Shown: positions 43,601-55,587 of the stretch, in pieces
Layout of the letters: the number at the start of each line of letters is the position of its first letter
Numbering within the stretch: the stretch's first letter is position 1
Source of the DNA: Patiria miniata
Lineage: Eukaryota; Echinodermata; Asteroidea; Valvatida; Asterinidae
NCBI RefSeq assembly: GCF_015706575.1
Contig: NW_024037069.1
Span: 37,283,315-37,347,314 of the forward strand
Direction of reading: 5' to 3'
DNA length: 64,000 bases
The notes under the pieces: model-generated
Database searches by the model: none
What the model was told of the DNA's origin: nothing
Seen by the model: the letters and a program-made list of their open reading frames with translations, nothing else
Position numbers and translations under genes: made by a program

Positions 43601-46194
43601 CGGCATTAATGTCGATGTTAAGCCAAACGCAGACTGCGCAGACAGACGGTACGTGGAACCGTCGGCAACGTTGAACCGGGTGCAACTTTGCCGATCTTTG
43701 CGAGATAAATTTTGGTTTGCGTCTGCATCTGTATCTGTATAGTCGGTAAAGCATCCAATGGGAAACATCACACCAACTTAGAGAGAAGTCAATGAGAAGA
43801 AATTACAGCTTTAGAGGTGGGAGGAAAAGCCCAGAAGATATTCTGGGGAAAACCTACGGAATCAGGTAGGGACTGAAAACCCGATCCACATTGACCCAGG
43901 CGGGATTCGAACCCGGGTCACAGCGGTGGAAGGCGAGGAAAGAACCGCTACGCCAACCTGACTCTTCATTTCGGCATTTGCGAATGAAATGTTTCCATAT
44001 CATCATTTCTGAGTTGCAGTTTCTTGTTTGCGTTGCTCTCTGCGTTTCAATTACTTCGATATGGAAACTGCATAGGCCTATGGCTTCACCTCATGTTTCC
44101 GTACAGCACAAAATAACCGATAACATATTTTATTCTCATGGATGGGATGCCATCGCAGGTTACCCCCGGCTAATGTAGTTATTAGTTTATTTTATAAACC
44201 TAGCTGGGTGAAGATTATTTTGTGAGAGGCAAGTGTTATCCAACGCGTTATTTCGTCTGCTTTGGCTTTTCACACAACAGTGACAGTCCCTTTATCTTGT
44301 ATCTTGTAATACTTTGATCGTTTTGTTCTGAAAAATGGAAAGCGAAAAGCATAAATGTATTTTTTTTAATGAGAACATTCACGACTTGCAAAAACATGTC
44401 GAAAAGTGATCCAAGGTCTTGTGACGCCGGCGGGAACCTTGCACCCGGAAGTAATTTGGATGGAAAAATCGCGTCACTCGAACGATTTTTTCGTCTTTGA
44501 AATACGACAAAAGCACAAGGTCATCACATTCGCCACAGCAGTTGCAACAACAAAGTAACAATATTAGTCGTGTTTTATCGTTAATTGAATAACAGACAAT
44601 GAGATTTAGGTTTTCTGAGAAGTGGTCTTTGTTTTTGATTTCAAGTAACATATCGCAGGTGCAAAAAGGCCCTCATTAATTTTAACTTACATGAGTTTTG
44701 ACCTCTTTTGATGCATTCCTTTGTCATGTTTAATTAGCCCATGTTGTTTTTGAAACATTAACAAATCACACAAATTCCCCCCCCAAAAAAAAGCTTTTCT
44801 TTTCTCCTCATTCTTATTAATCTGAGAATAATTTCCCCTCATTGCTTTTAAATAGTTTTCCCAGTGTTCTATAAATCGTCGTCAATTCAATAAGTTCAAC
44901 ATTAAATGACCCCTCCCGACCACACACCCAAAATGTAATCTAGAACTACCAGTGAAAATAAAAAAAATAATAATAAATAGAATCATATTATGCAAGTTAA
45001 AGGAAAAAAATGATAATCAGAACACGAGGCTGACAGTAGGTGATTTGAATCAGGCAAAACGTAATGGTGGACTCACCTTAAAACAAAACCAGATCGTAAT
45101 CGGGAAGGTGATACTAATCAGCAGGATGGAGAAGAACCAGAGAACAACGGTGCAGCATGACATTTCCTGGGGCTCTGGAAATACGGACGAATTTGTAAAT
45201 GGTCATTTAAAAAAAAAATACAACCCAATTGCGAATCGAGACAGAGCAATGTGGCCAAATCTCCTATATCTTTGATTGCATTCGACACAATTTGGATGCA
45301 AGATCTTATAGACGTTTAGAATGAAATGTATTCATTTGAATCGATTGCGTTTTCATTCGAATCTACATTTTAGTACAGGGTGAGTCGGATAAAGCAAATA
45401 AAGCGAAACCCTGAAAAAAAAAATGTATTTTGAAAAAAATATGTAGCACCAAAGATAATGACTGGAAAGCCAATTTCATGAACAACTTTCTTTTGGGGGT
45501 CAAGGACCAAATTCCACTGAATACTACATGTGTTGTGCACAAGTCTCGTATGGAAAGAAATGCATACTACAGGTTTCCACTCGGTAGTATTCTGTATCTT
45601 TCGGTGAAGTTAGGGGTAAAACATAATGAAACTGCCCAATCCGTTCAAAGAATATCACTATATCAAAGCAATGACCCTGAAACCCGTTTCGTCTAAAAAA
45701 GAATTAGCATTTTATTGTGTGTTAATTCTGACTGTTTTGAATAACAAAGAAAATGACACAAAATATGACACTTTAATAGAGCATAAAAAAATTATACTGT
45801 ATACACTTGACGTCCCCATGGTATAATCGCCGATATAGGCCTAATAGATGCATATAAGTCCCCTATTATACATGCAGTACCTCCCGCAAGATAAGCACCA
45901 GGCACCAAAACCTGCCTCCCCGGGTCCACACCAACTTTCGTTGCCCAACTGTTGGGTTTTGCCTCACAGTCTTTCAAAAAACACTCTGATTTTTCGAGTC
46001 TTAATGGCACATAGATTACACGTTAATGCATCAACCGTTGCAAGCCAAATCTATTTGTTTAACAATAACTCCATGACAGCTAGCTAGCCCGAGTTTCGTG
46101 TGTACCTACCGCTGTTCGTCTCCACATTAAATCGCTGGGCTGATGCCCCACTTTTCGTTCGTCCACGGGACGCTTCACCAGCTTCACGTTCCAT
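40699..46194 (-). CDS. STOM: Stomatin C, SPFH/band 7 membrane scaffold protein, 6 exons
   Basis: Third copy. Exons: 46110-46194, 45077-45174, 42459-42614, 41740-41999, 41019-41097, 40699-40887. They splice to 288 codons plus TAG, phases 1-0-0-2-0. The N-terminus is [16 protein letters not shown], then the hairpin segment ([19 protein letters not shown]), the SPFH core ([36 protein letters not shown]), [20 protein letters not shown] and C-terminal [28 protein letters not shown]. Exon 4 is a patchwork: its 5' coding part matches A almost base for base and its 3' coding part matches B. Intron 4 carries a CAGGGTG MITE; intron 2 carries two SINE pieces. Confidence 0.95.
41184..41661. mobile_element. 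CAGGGTG-end palindromic MITE, copy 3, with TA flanks
   Basis: Best preserved copy: TA then CAGGGTGAGTCAAAACAAAA at the left, CGTTTTTTTTTGGACTTACC then CTGTA at the right. It shares AAACCCAAATG, the TTCGGCATGTAGCACTTTC block, AACCACCGTG and the CTTTCAGCAAAACGAAAACA core with the copies at 15467 and 24030. It lies in stomatin C intron 4. Confidence 0.85.
42762..43070. mobile_element. SINE fragment joined to an inverted repeat
   Basis: 42762-42815 has the B box GGGTTCAAGTCCAGCC and CCCTTGGGCAAGACA. It runs into TGTGATGCGATCAAGCTAAA then TGAGCCGTTTGTCGG, which is mirrored at about 43031-43068 (CGACAAACGACTCATTTAGC then TTGATCGCATCACA). Confidence 0.65.
43793..43965 (-). mobile_element. tRNA-derived SINE, copy 2 (CCCGGGTTCGAATCCCG family)
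   Basis: On the minus strand: TTGGCGTAGCGGTTC (A box), ACCGCTGTGACCCGGGTTCG and AATCCCGCC (B box), then TTTTCAGTCCCTACCTGATT and CCTCCCACCTCTAAAGCTG. It matches 29551-29740. In stomatin C intron 2. Confidence 0.8.
45375..45700. mobile_element. Left half of the second CAGGGTG foldback family
   Basis: TACAGGGTGAGTCGGATAAA, then TATGTAGCACCAAAGATAAT and GACTGGAAAGCCAATTTCAT, as in 24539-25158. No mirrored right end is found, so this copy is truncated. It lies in stomatin C intron 1. Confidence 0.65.
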
Positions 46195-47590
46195 GTTGGT
46201 ATCTGCCTTTCAGTGGAGCTCTCAATGTACAGTAATAACAATCAATATATCCGACCAAAAACTTGAATGCAAGGAATGGAGTATGCAGTACAGAAAGTCC
46301 GCTGACAGTAGTTGCTATGTGTTCTGGATGCACCAGGCGTATCATACTACACGGTATTGGTAAAAAAAAATCCACCCTGCTGATATCCCACACGGTGCGA
46401 AGTCCGTATTATAAACAGCAAACCACCCATTACGCACTCAATTCCCCTGTACATGTATATGTAAACAGGGTCAGGCACAATTTTGTGACGTCACCTGACA
46501 TAATAATATTTGGCATAACGCCTGAGTGAGTTATAGAGTCCGGGGAGCGAAATGGGAAAAATGAATCACGGCATGGTGCACACAATTGCAATTTGAATGT
46601 CAATGCGGTGGCAGTGTGCACTCTGCATCATCAAGCGTTTGTCTAGGCCTAATACAAGAAACAAAATCTTCACTGCAATTATGACCGATTTTCGCTAAAA
46701 ATTGCATGAAATAAGAATTCTGACTATAGTTAGGCTTCGATCGTTGATCGCAGATCTTTGCACCGACATAACAGCCACCATGCCAAGCAGTTATATGTAA
46801 TATTCCTTACGGTGACTAGTAAACAGTTTTTGTAATTTTCTCCCTTGCTTGGCACACAATATATTAAGGCCTATTTTACGACTACAATTTTGCACGTTTG
46901 TATTTTTGAAACAACTCATTGTTTTGCCCAGCCCGCCGCTGCGTTCAAGGTGGTTAGTCTATGTAACAGACCACGGCGAAAAGATATGCTCCGAACGGGT
47001 GATCCTCAGACTATGGGTTGGTTTCATCAGCAAAACATTCTGAAATGTACATGGGCGTCGCCAGGATTTTTTCTAGACGAGGGCAAGGCACATTTTCCCT
47101 CAAAATGCCTATTTTCCAGCATTTTCCCGATTGATATTTTTTCGAAGGCGGGCAGGGACATTCCCCCAACCCATTAAATTAACAACAATATAATTTCGCG
47201 CCTCTTGCCCCCCCCCCCACCTCGCGACGCCCATGGACATGTAGACAGGTTTCCTATGTAATAGACCCTGGCCGTGGCAGAGCTGACCATGGTCTATGAT
47301 ACGTAAACAGATTCGGCGATTACTTAGCAACTAGACTACGTATGACCTCGAGAAACTGACCAATCAGCAGGCGCCTTCTATACGCGCGTAATTCAAGCTC
47401 CCCCGCGTGCGTAAACATCACGCCCACGATGAGTAGCATTTTTGTACAGGTTGTTGCATTACAAAAACGCGGCATCAAAATTAACAATCACAATCTTAGT
47501 CCTGATTTCAGAATGAAATGACATCACGCAAGCTTAGATATATCAGACGTTAGACAGGAGACTTGGGCTCCGTGGATAACGGGTGATACT
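46195..47590. other. 5' flank of stomatin C and intergenic repeats
   Basis: No gene found. 47055-47235 is a low-complexity repeat with ends GGGCGTCGCCAGGATTTTTT and CACCTCGCGACGCCCATG, forming a weak inverted pair, and a C tract at 47209-47218. Confidence 0.4.
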
Positions 47591-47599
47591 CAGACTAAT

Positions 47600-47697
47600 C
47601 GCAGATTTGTCTCTTGAAATAACAAGCAATAGCAGCCATCTCGAAAATTGCTTGTTAGTTATTATACCTATAATTTTTCAAAGGACAAATCTGCGAT
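47600..47697. repeat. Nested inverted repeat
   Basis: GCAGATTTGTCTCTTGAAAT and AACAAGCAAT are mirrored by ATTGCTTGTTAGTTATT and GGACAAATCTGC. Confidence 0.65.
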
Positions 47698-47839
47698 GGC
47701 CCTGTAGCCAGATAACGTACGTTCTCATGACACACTCTGACTACATGTGTACCAAATTACGTTTGTACCATCAAAGGCACAATTCCCCCAAATATTTCCC
47801 CTATCTGCCCGAGTAACCGACCCCGTGTTTGACTAAATT

Positions 47840-48165
47840 TAGACTTTATTGACGAGTCGACCTTTTTTAAATTGAAAGCGAGGGGAACTCTTCATTTTTG
47901 GAACTGGCGAGTAGAAATGAAAGCAACTTGAAATATAAGTTCACTACAAATTAATACCAGTCTGCTTTGATGAATAATTTTTTGTGTGTTGGATTAAACA
48001 TACCCTAACGCTTTAAGCCACATTAAAATAAAATACAAATTGAAAGTGAGGTTTGGCACGCACTCCAATCAATAGTCTGACACCATCCCATTCAACCGTT
48101 TACAATTTGTAAAATAGATTCAGGGAACACGATCGAAAATGGGGGGTCCGCTCATAAGTCCGACG
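47840..48165. mobile_element. Dispersed repeat family R1, copy 1
   Basis: About 300 bp shared in the same orientation with 58905-59195: AACTCTTCATTTTTGGAACT, ACAAATTAATACCAGTCTGC, TTTAAGCCACATTAAA, ACACCATCCCATTCAACCGT and TTCAGGGAACACGATC. Class unknown. Confidence 0.75.
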
Positions 48166-48200
48166 CCTCATAGGTCCGACGCCTCATAGGTCCGACGGAA
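48155..48200 (+). repeat. Short tandem repeat CCTCATAGGTCCGACG
   Basis: Three units of 16 bp, the first diverged. Confidence 0.8.
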
Positions 48201-49149
48201 TCGCATCCCCTAACCGGCCCCGAAAATGGCTTCCTCGTCATCGGCGTGATCGATTGAAGAACGGAAGTTGAAGTCAACAATGTTAAATCTTACTATTTCG
48301 CAGTGCCAATGTATTGCCCTTGATTGGATGAACCCAGTGAATGTAAATATGAGCCAACTTTGGTTAGAATTTTTGCCAGCGTTGCTCACCATTGCGTACC
48401 GATAAAGAGTGTTTATAAAAGAAGCAAATATTAAACTCTTGCAGTGAAATCACAATTTACGACTCTTAAAAAACCAAGCTCTGAAAACATAATTAGTATT
48501 TTCACCGGACGCTGGGAAGACCTCCGTATCAATTTTGTTTGCTGCTTGGCACTGCGGATCTACATCCAGCTGGTGGAGACTGACTGGACTTTTTGGCAGT
48601 GAAGCACTTAAATATTAATTATGACGAGATTACCATCACGCAACCTCAGCAAAGGGTTTTAAAGACATTAAACAATGGAACTGCAGTACAGTGTAGGCCT
48701 ATAATGAATTGACCTATCGCCGTTAGCCGCGCCCCTCAGACAACCTATGGAATTTTGTAAGTTAAGTTTAGTTTGGTCCTATAAAAGCAGGTCCGTGTTG
48801 ATTGCAATTTGTTGTTGGTAGGGGCGGTAGTGTCTGGTGTGGTCCAACATCCCTCTTGTCTACAGTAAATTTTTGACGGTGGTTTAAAAATATATCCGAG
48901 GTTGACCTTTCAAGTAATCTCTTTTTTTTATATTTATATTATGTCTGTATACAAAATTAACCATCGTCGTGTATAATACCGATTTTCAGGTACTGCATAA
49001 GAAAAGGGTATAGCACAAAAAGGTCCAATCATGTTCTTATTGAATTATTTCTTATTATTGTAAATACCTCCCAAAACACAACACAGCATGCAGAACATGG
49101 TGACATGACAAATGAGAACAAATCCTACAAATGAAACGGTACAAATTAT
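48201..49149. other. Intergenic, one short dispersed repeat
   Basis: 48709-48765 (ATTGACCTATCGCCGTTAGC, then TCAGACAACCTATGGAATTT) matches 883-960. Otherwise nothing recognised. Confidence 0.45.
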
Positions 49150-49480
49150 AAGGCCAAATAAAAACCCCCCACATATTTAGCGTCCCCGCCCGCTTTTTGG
49201 AGGCCAACTTTTTTTTAAATTGAAAAAAAAAAAACCACGAAAAAAAGGATAAATTCTAAACAGTGACATCATTTTGGTCTCTTTGTCTGTTGCATCTAGC
49301 CCATATAAAACTGCATGGCATGTCATTTCCTGAGTCCAAGTGGCGGCCATTTGAAGAAAAAAAAAAGCTGGCGGCCATCTTGAAAAATAGCCCGAAAAAG
49401 GGGGGGGGGGAGGGCCTCCTCCTTCCTTTTTTCAAAAAGGCAGGGCGCTAAACATGTTTTTTTTTTTATTTGGCCTAAAG
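49150..49480. mobile_element. TIR element with AAGGCCAAATAAAAA ends
   Basis: Left end AAGGCCAAATAAAAACC, TTTAGCG and CCCGCTTTTTGGA is mirrored at the right end (CAAAAAGGCAGGGCGCTAAA, CATG, T run, ATTTGGCCT). It is non-coding and resembles the 7604-8062 element at its ends. Confidence 0.65.
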
Positions 49481-50483
49481 CTTCGTTTAGCCAAACCCAC
49501 TAGAAAGTCTGATGATATTTCTTTTTGCAGACTTCGATACGCATATTCAAGTAATTATAACTGGGTACTCAAAAATGCGCATTAGCTGATAAACAATGCA
49601 ATATAATGGTTTGGTCTTCATGTATACGTATTACACTATTATCATAAATACTGACAACTACACCCATAGTAGTTTTATTCATGGACAGGGGAACTGAGTG
49701 TCCATTGAACCACAACATCATAAGCTGCCATCTGTTTGGAATTCATTATCTTTGCACGATGAAAATATATGCGTAACAATTGCCGAATTGATCAAGACAC
49801 GCCCCAAACCATATATACATGTAGTACATGTACATGTGATATATGACGTGGACATTGCCACATGTTGCTAAACTGCACTTTTCACGCACCATCAGGCCTA
49901 TGATTTTGCAAAAGATCTTTCAATGGTAGGAGGAAATAAAATTTGTACATTTACCAGCTGCATGACTGAATCCTCTGAATATATTTTCCACCAAAAAATA
50001 AATTTGTGTACACAAGTTCTCAACGTTAACTGGAATTCTCTTCATGCACAACATACATAAACAATAACACTGTATACAATTAATGAAGTTAAATTATTTC
50101 CCCTTCAAATATGGGGCCAAAATTAAATCTGTGTAATGTTCAATAATATCATGTGCCAACTAGAATGGAACTTTCCATTTAATTTCAACATCAAAATTGC
50201 TTTCATAATTGTGAGGAAACCAATCTCTTGTGTGGAATGCAGTAAATTAATTCATTCTCACCCTACCAGCATGACCAGCAGCCAAATACTTTTTCACAAA
50301 AGCCATTCGATTTTTTTTTGGAATAATCAGTTCTGTTGTGATTGGCAATTTCCTTGTTCAGATTGGAGGGCCCTTAAATTCTGCTTTAGGTTTCGTCTCA
50401 ATTAAAAACGGTTTCTAAAATATGTGTATGTTAAATATTTTACAGAATACCGAATGGCTAAAAGAAATGGTCAAAATTTGATT

Positions 50484-50645
50484 TAAAGGCAATATACATT
50501 TCATGCAAGTAACGACCTTACATTTCATAAAATGTTATTTCAGAAAAACTAGAAAAAAAAAGAAGTATATTTAAAGATAGGATACATACTTCACATGCAA
50601 GTCAAGACCATACATTTCATAAATGCCATTTTAGAAAAACACCTA
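50484..50645 (+). repeat. Tandem duplication, unit about 95 bp
   Basis: TTTAAAGGCAATATACATTT, then CATGCAAGTAACGACCTTAC and ATTTCATAAAATG, repeats at about 50569 with ATTTAAAGATAGGATACATA, CATGCAAGTCAAGACCATAC and ATTTCATAAATG. Confidence 0.7.
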
Positions 50646-51940
50646 ACCAATCACCCACTTTGATAATATTCAAACACTTACACAATATTTGTAGGAAAGT
50701 GATTTACAATTTTCGGTACAGGCATACCACTATCAGAACATTAACAAAGACAGTCACAATAAAACCAATAGAACAATACTGTCATACATGAATAACATTT
50801 AAAAATATATATTTATACTCATTTTTTTTTTATACTGAATTGTAAAACCCTGTTGAATTGTTTAACTGATATTTCTCATAGCATATATAGTATCAAGGTG
50901 GAGCATGTTAAGATTTAACTTTCGAGCTGTAAGATACCACTTCTTAACACAAAATCATCCATGAAACTGTAGGCCCTATTGCAACCTTTCAAATTTTGTC
51001 TCATAATAAAAACCATACTGCAAAGAATCGTTTTGTCCTTTTTTAATTCCTGACTAATCAAAAACAAAGGCCTTTAAACTGTGTCAGAGCACTGAACATA
51101 TGTTGTCATTCTTTAGGTTGCATTACACTTTATTACACACCGTGTCAGCACCACTTTTCAGCAATAGCATTAGCGTTACCGGATACTATGATTTTCCTCC
51201 ACACAAAATGCTCATCAAATTGAAACAATTAGCACAGGCTAATTTCAATAAAAGCTTCTCGTATTCGTTTGGTGCGTCACGATGACGTCAACTAGCTCAA
51301 GCATGACATGAGATAATTGATTGGATTTGCTTCTGTAATCTGCACCTGCCATCGAATGGCAATATGTATGCCGACATTTTGGCAAGATTTTGAAAAGTGT
51401 TGGTTGATTTACAGTGTCGATAAAGTGGTCATGGCTCATTATGAGAAATAGTCAATTCGAATGTGTTTGGAAAAAAGTCAAGTTGGAACACAGAGCAGTG
51501 CATCTGTGTCCTATATACCAGGAAGCCGAAGGCAGAGTGGTATATGTAACACAGACGCACTACATTTTTCGTGTTTCCACGAGCGTGAGTGGGACAACAA
51601 TTTATCTTCAAGCAAACTTGACGAAAAGTAAGGTGGTTACCTTGTTACACATGAATGCAGCAGGAAAAACGCGCATATCTCATACAGTTGTGCCTCCAAT
51701 GAAAATCTTAAAAATGGAATTCAAACAACCTTGGGTCTGTGTTTGAGTCGTTTTAAAGTCATTTCATGGCCAATTTAATTCTCTTATGAAAAAATGAGTG
51801 AAAAGTTGGACAAACATGATGTGGGTGAAGCAACATTAAGGTCTATTTCAGTACAATAACTAGTAAATGACAAGTTTTTTTGTTTAAATATAATATACAT
51901 GTAAGAAATTATGCAAATAAAACTGGTAAACATCTTGTGC

Positions 51941-52283
51941 ATTTGGGCGACTGACAATGGAGTGCGCCACCAAGAGTTTGCCATGGAGAGTCCATTTTTT
52001 TTCAACTTTACTGTCAACAAAACATGGCCCATTTGAATGAATGTCAAAAGAGAACTTGAGCTAATTTGTTATAGATTGGGGCATGGCGCTCTGCCGCCTT
52101 ACAAAAAGTACAATATTGCTAAAAAGGAAAGAAAAGGGCAAACAGAACTACTGACCGGAAAAACGAACAATTTTGAAAGTCCTGCCCCGCGACTTTGTGG
52201 ACCATCTCCCACAATGCACTGGGAAAAATGCACTCTCCATGGCAAACTCTTGGTGGCACACTGCATTGTGAATCGCCCGAATT
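51941..52283. mobile_element. Foldback MITE with GGGCGA-TCACAATGC ends, copy 2
   Basis: Left end TTTGGGCGACTGACAATGGA, GTGCGCCACCAAGAGTTTGC is mirrored by GGCAAACTCTTGGTGGCACA, CTGCATTGTGAATCGCCC. Same family as 34051-34421. It lies 265 bp downstream of the stomatin D stop. Confidence 0.8.
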
Positions 52284-52547
52284 GAAGCAAATGAAAGGGG
52301 GAAAAAAAACACCTCCCCAAGTAAAAAGAGACAAGAATACAATGAGTGACTTCACTTTGAGAACTTTACAATAATTCAGCACTAACTGTTAACACATCAT
52401 TTCTGTTTCTTTGTTACATGCCACAAAAAATAATAAATGTCAGACAGCTGAAAGATGTTATAGGAGAGTCAACAATCCAATAATTATTTGCGGCATCTGG
52501 TGTCGATGTTAAACAGATGCCAGGTCAAGGAAAAATAGGAGACACTT

Positions 52548-55545
52548 TCAATTACTGGACTCTTCCTTGTTCAGGCATCCAGACAGAAAATCGACGGATA
52601 ACGGGAGGATGATGGTTGAGGGCTTCTTCTCGGCCCAGATGGTCTGAAGGGCCTGGAGGTAACGCAGCTGCAGGGCGTGGGGGGACTTGGCGATGGTATC
52701 AGCAGCCTCCTTCAGGGCGTGGGAGGCGTTCTGCTCAGCCTCCGCAGCGATCACCTGTAAATATCAAATCAAATGCCGAGCTTGTAGGACAAAATATGAT
52801 AAACAGAGCTGCAAATAGAGAGGCAATCAGGAAAACTGTTTTCCCCTCTTTTTGATAAGAGTTCTGGAGTTTGTTCAAGCACAGTTTGAGTTAACACATC
52901 CTCTTTCAGCAGCTTTTTTTTAATGGCAGATCTTCTGAAAGCCTATTACCACAAATCCTGAAGCAAAGACATTGATTGACATTTTCACAAAGTTTCCAAA
53001 GTGTCCACGGGTCGTTAACCTCCCCCCCCCCCCCTGCAAAAAGTTGATAATTATGAATGACCCCTAAGTATCAGAGGACTTGTGACTCATTTTGTTGAGT
53101 TGGGTGACGGGAACCAATGTTGCAACCTGACGCCACTTCCACGATTGTGCACAAAGTCAATGGAGAGTAAAGACATTTTTAAAAGTATATTCTAACAAAA
53201 TTGGAAATGTTTCTCAGTCCCAGATTCATGTTTTATCATCATTTTTGCAGTGAATGACCTTCATTGAGAATGATATATGAAGAAGAAAGTGGCGTCAGGC
53301 TGCAACATTTTTTTCCGGGTCACGTATTGTCGGCTGGTTTTTACCTTCGCACGAGCTCCTTGAGATGCAACAGCCTCAGCTGCCATGCCAAGCCGCATCT
53401 GGTAAGGCAGACACACGTCTTCTCTGTGGGGAATAAACAAAAATGAGGTGAACGGACTCCAAATTCAGCACATTATACGGGGGGCCAATACTAGCATTAT
53501 GTAATGTCCGTGACAGAGCTGTTAATAGCTTAAAGCTACAGTCCATCATTTGCTGCTATCCAAAAAGTAACTGACGTAATTACCGTTGAAAAACATACTT
53601 GGTTGAACGATAGTAAGGGGACTAAACTCCCTGTGAAATTATTCTTTCTGGCAAGCTGTCATTTTGAAGAAATCAACGAAAGAAGGCCTTTCCAACGGTG
53701 CGTCTTTAAGAAATTTCCGTAAAAAAATTAGTAGTTCGTTTTTTTTATTCGGCGAAGAGCGCGCAAGCGTGACACGACGCACACGCGCCCTCGGTTGCTA
53801 TAATTCGTCGGATCAGTGCGCGACATCGCGTAGCTGCAATCGGCCCAGTGAGAACGTGTCTCGGACGCTGAATTCAGGCCCAATTCAAAACATGATTCAG
53901 CAACTTTTGATTTGAAATTGAGATCCTAGAATGCTGTTTTTCTCGGAATATACAGCTGAAGCTGAGCTGAAACTTCATCACGTTAGTTGTTCAGCACCCT
54001 TCTTTAGATTTTGAGCAAGTTTGTTGCTTCAAGCGAGCAAAATGCACAAATTACAAATGATGGACTATACCTTTAATGAATAAACCTGAAAATGTATTTT
54101 TTTCCCCTCTGACTTTATACATCCGTCATCTAGTAAATGGTCAGGGAGATTACAGACTTGGAGTTTTGGATCATTTCTCTGAATCGTCACCAGTGCGTAG
54201 ATAATTAGATATCATGGTTAATTAGCTGTGTCACGGACATTACACTCCCTTTCATAACGCTGGAATTGCCCACAGTCCAAACTTAATGCTGCTCGTCCAA
54301 AATTTCTTTCACAGTTACGTACTTCACATTCTTCTTTAACTGTAACACCCATTTTTGAGTGACTTTCTAGAGTCACACCGATCCATAAATTTTGAGCAAC
54401 TCATAGGTTGATCCAAATATAATATGGTTCAGCAGGGGCGGATCCAGTAATTTTTTTCAGGGGGGTTTCATCTGCAAATCAATGCTGAAATGTAAACAGG
54501 TGTTCTTCTCTGGACACTTGGCCTCCATAAAATCAATTGGGGGGGGGGGGGGGGGGGGGGCGGGGGGCTCGTACCATACTTTCAATGGAAGTGCTGTTCA
54601 AATCCGACGATCATGAACACTATATTACAGAGCCTCGTACAAATACACCCAAACCCCAGCTGGCTCAGTCTGAAAGTGGTATACAGGCGGACATTATTAC
54701 CGGTATAATTGTCATAATTTTTTGGGGATGTCAGGGCAGGGGGAGAGGGGGGGGGGGGCGGGGTTTCACATTATTTTTAATATATTTCTATGAAAAAAAA
54801 CCCATTTGAGTCAGAGCTTGGAGGAGGGGGGGGGGAGGGTTTCAACTCCCAAAACCTCCTCTCTGAATCAGACAGGTTAACTGAGAGTAACTTTTTTGGT
54901 GCAGCTGGTGTAAGCAAAACTTGATCAGAAAATTTCGAATAATCGAATATTCGTTGAAACGCAGTTCCGAGTAATCAAATATTTAACAGCCCTACAAGGC
55001 TGATGTGGCAAATTTAAGCTCGTTACATACACGTACATCTCCACTCTCTCTATTTCGACGCCCCAGGGATCAGTAGCTTCATCTAGCGTCGACCGCAAGT
55101 CCTTGGCGATTTCTTCGCGATCATTCAACAGCTCGGAGACAGTCTTGGTGCTCAGCACATTACGCACAGTGGAAGCAGACAGCAGCTCCGTTGAGTAATT
55201 GTAGTCTTCTACCCTGATGGTGGCCAGGGTGGGGTCCTCAACGTGATAGAAGACCGCTGCTTTCACAGTGATTGTCACACCATCTGTGGTGATGAGCTAC
55301 AGATGCACAAACAAGAACTCGGTGTTATTACTTGCCTGGCGGATTTTTTTTAACAAATATTTTTTTGTCAGCAATTATTTCAATAAATGGTTAGAGAGTT
55401 CAGACCTCAATCCCAAATCCCAAAAAGAAAACCCGCTCCAAAACCATTACAATGCGCCGTGAAAATGGGCATATAATATTTGCAGTATGCATAATAATGG
55501 TTAGTTTTCAAGAGCGCCCCCATTAGGAAGATGGTTCCCCCCCCC

Positions 55546-55587
<42 letters not shown>

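Noticed and set aside
49263..49451. 62-codon plus-strand frame
   Set aside because: It lies inside a TIR element and is made of A and G runs.
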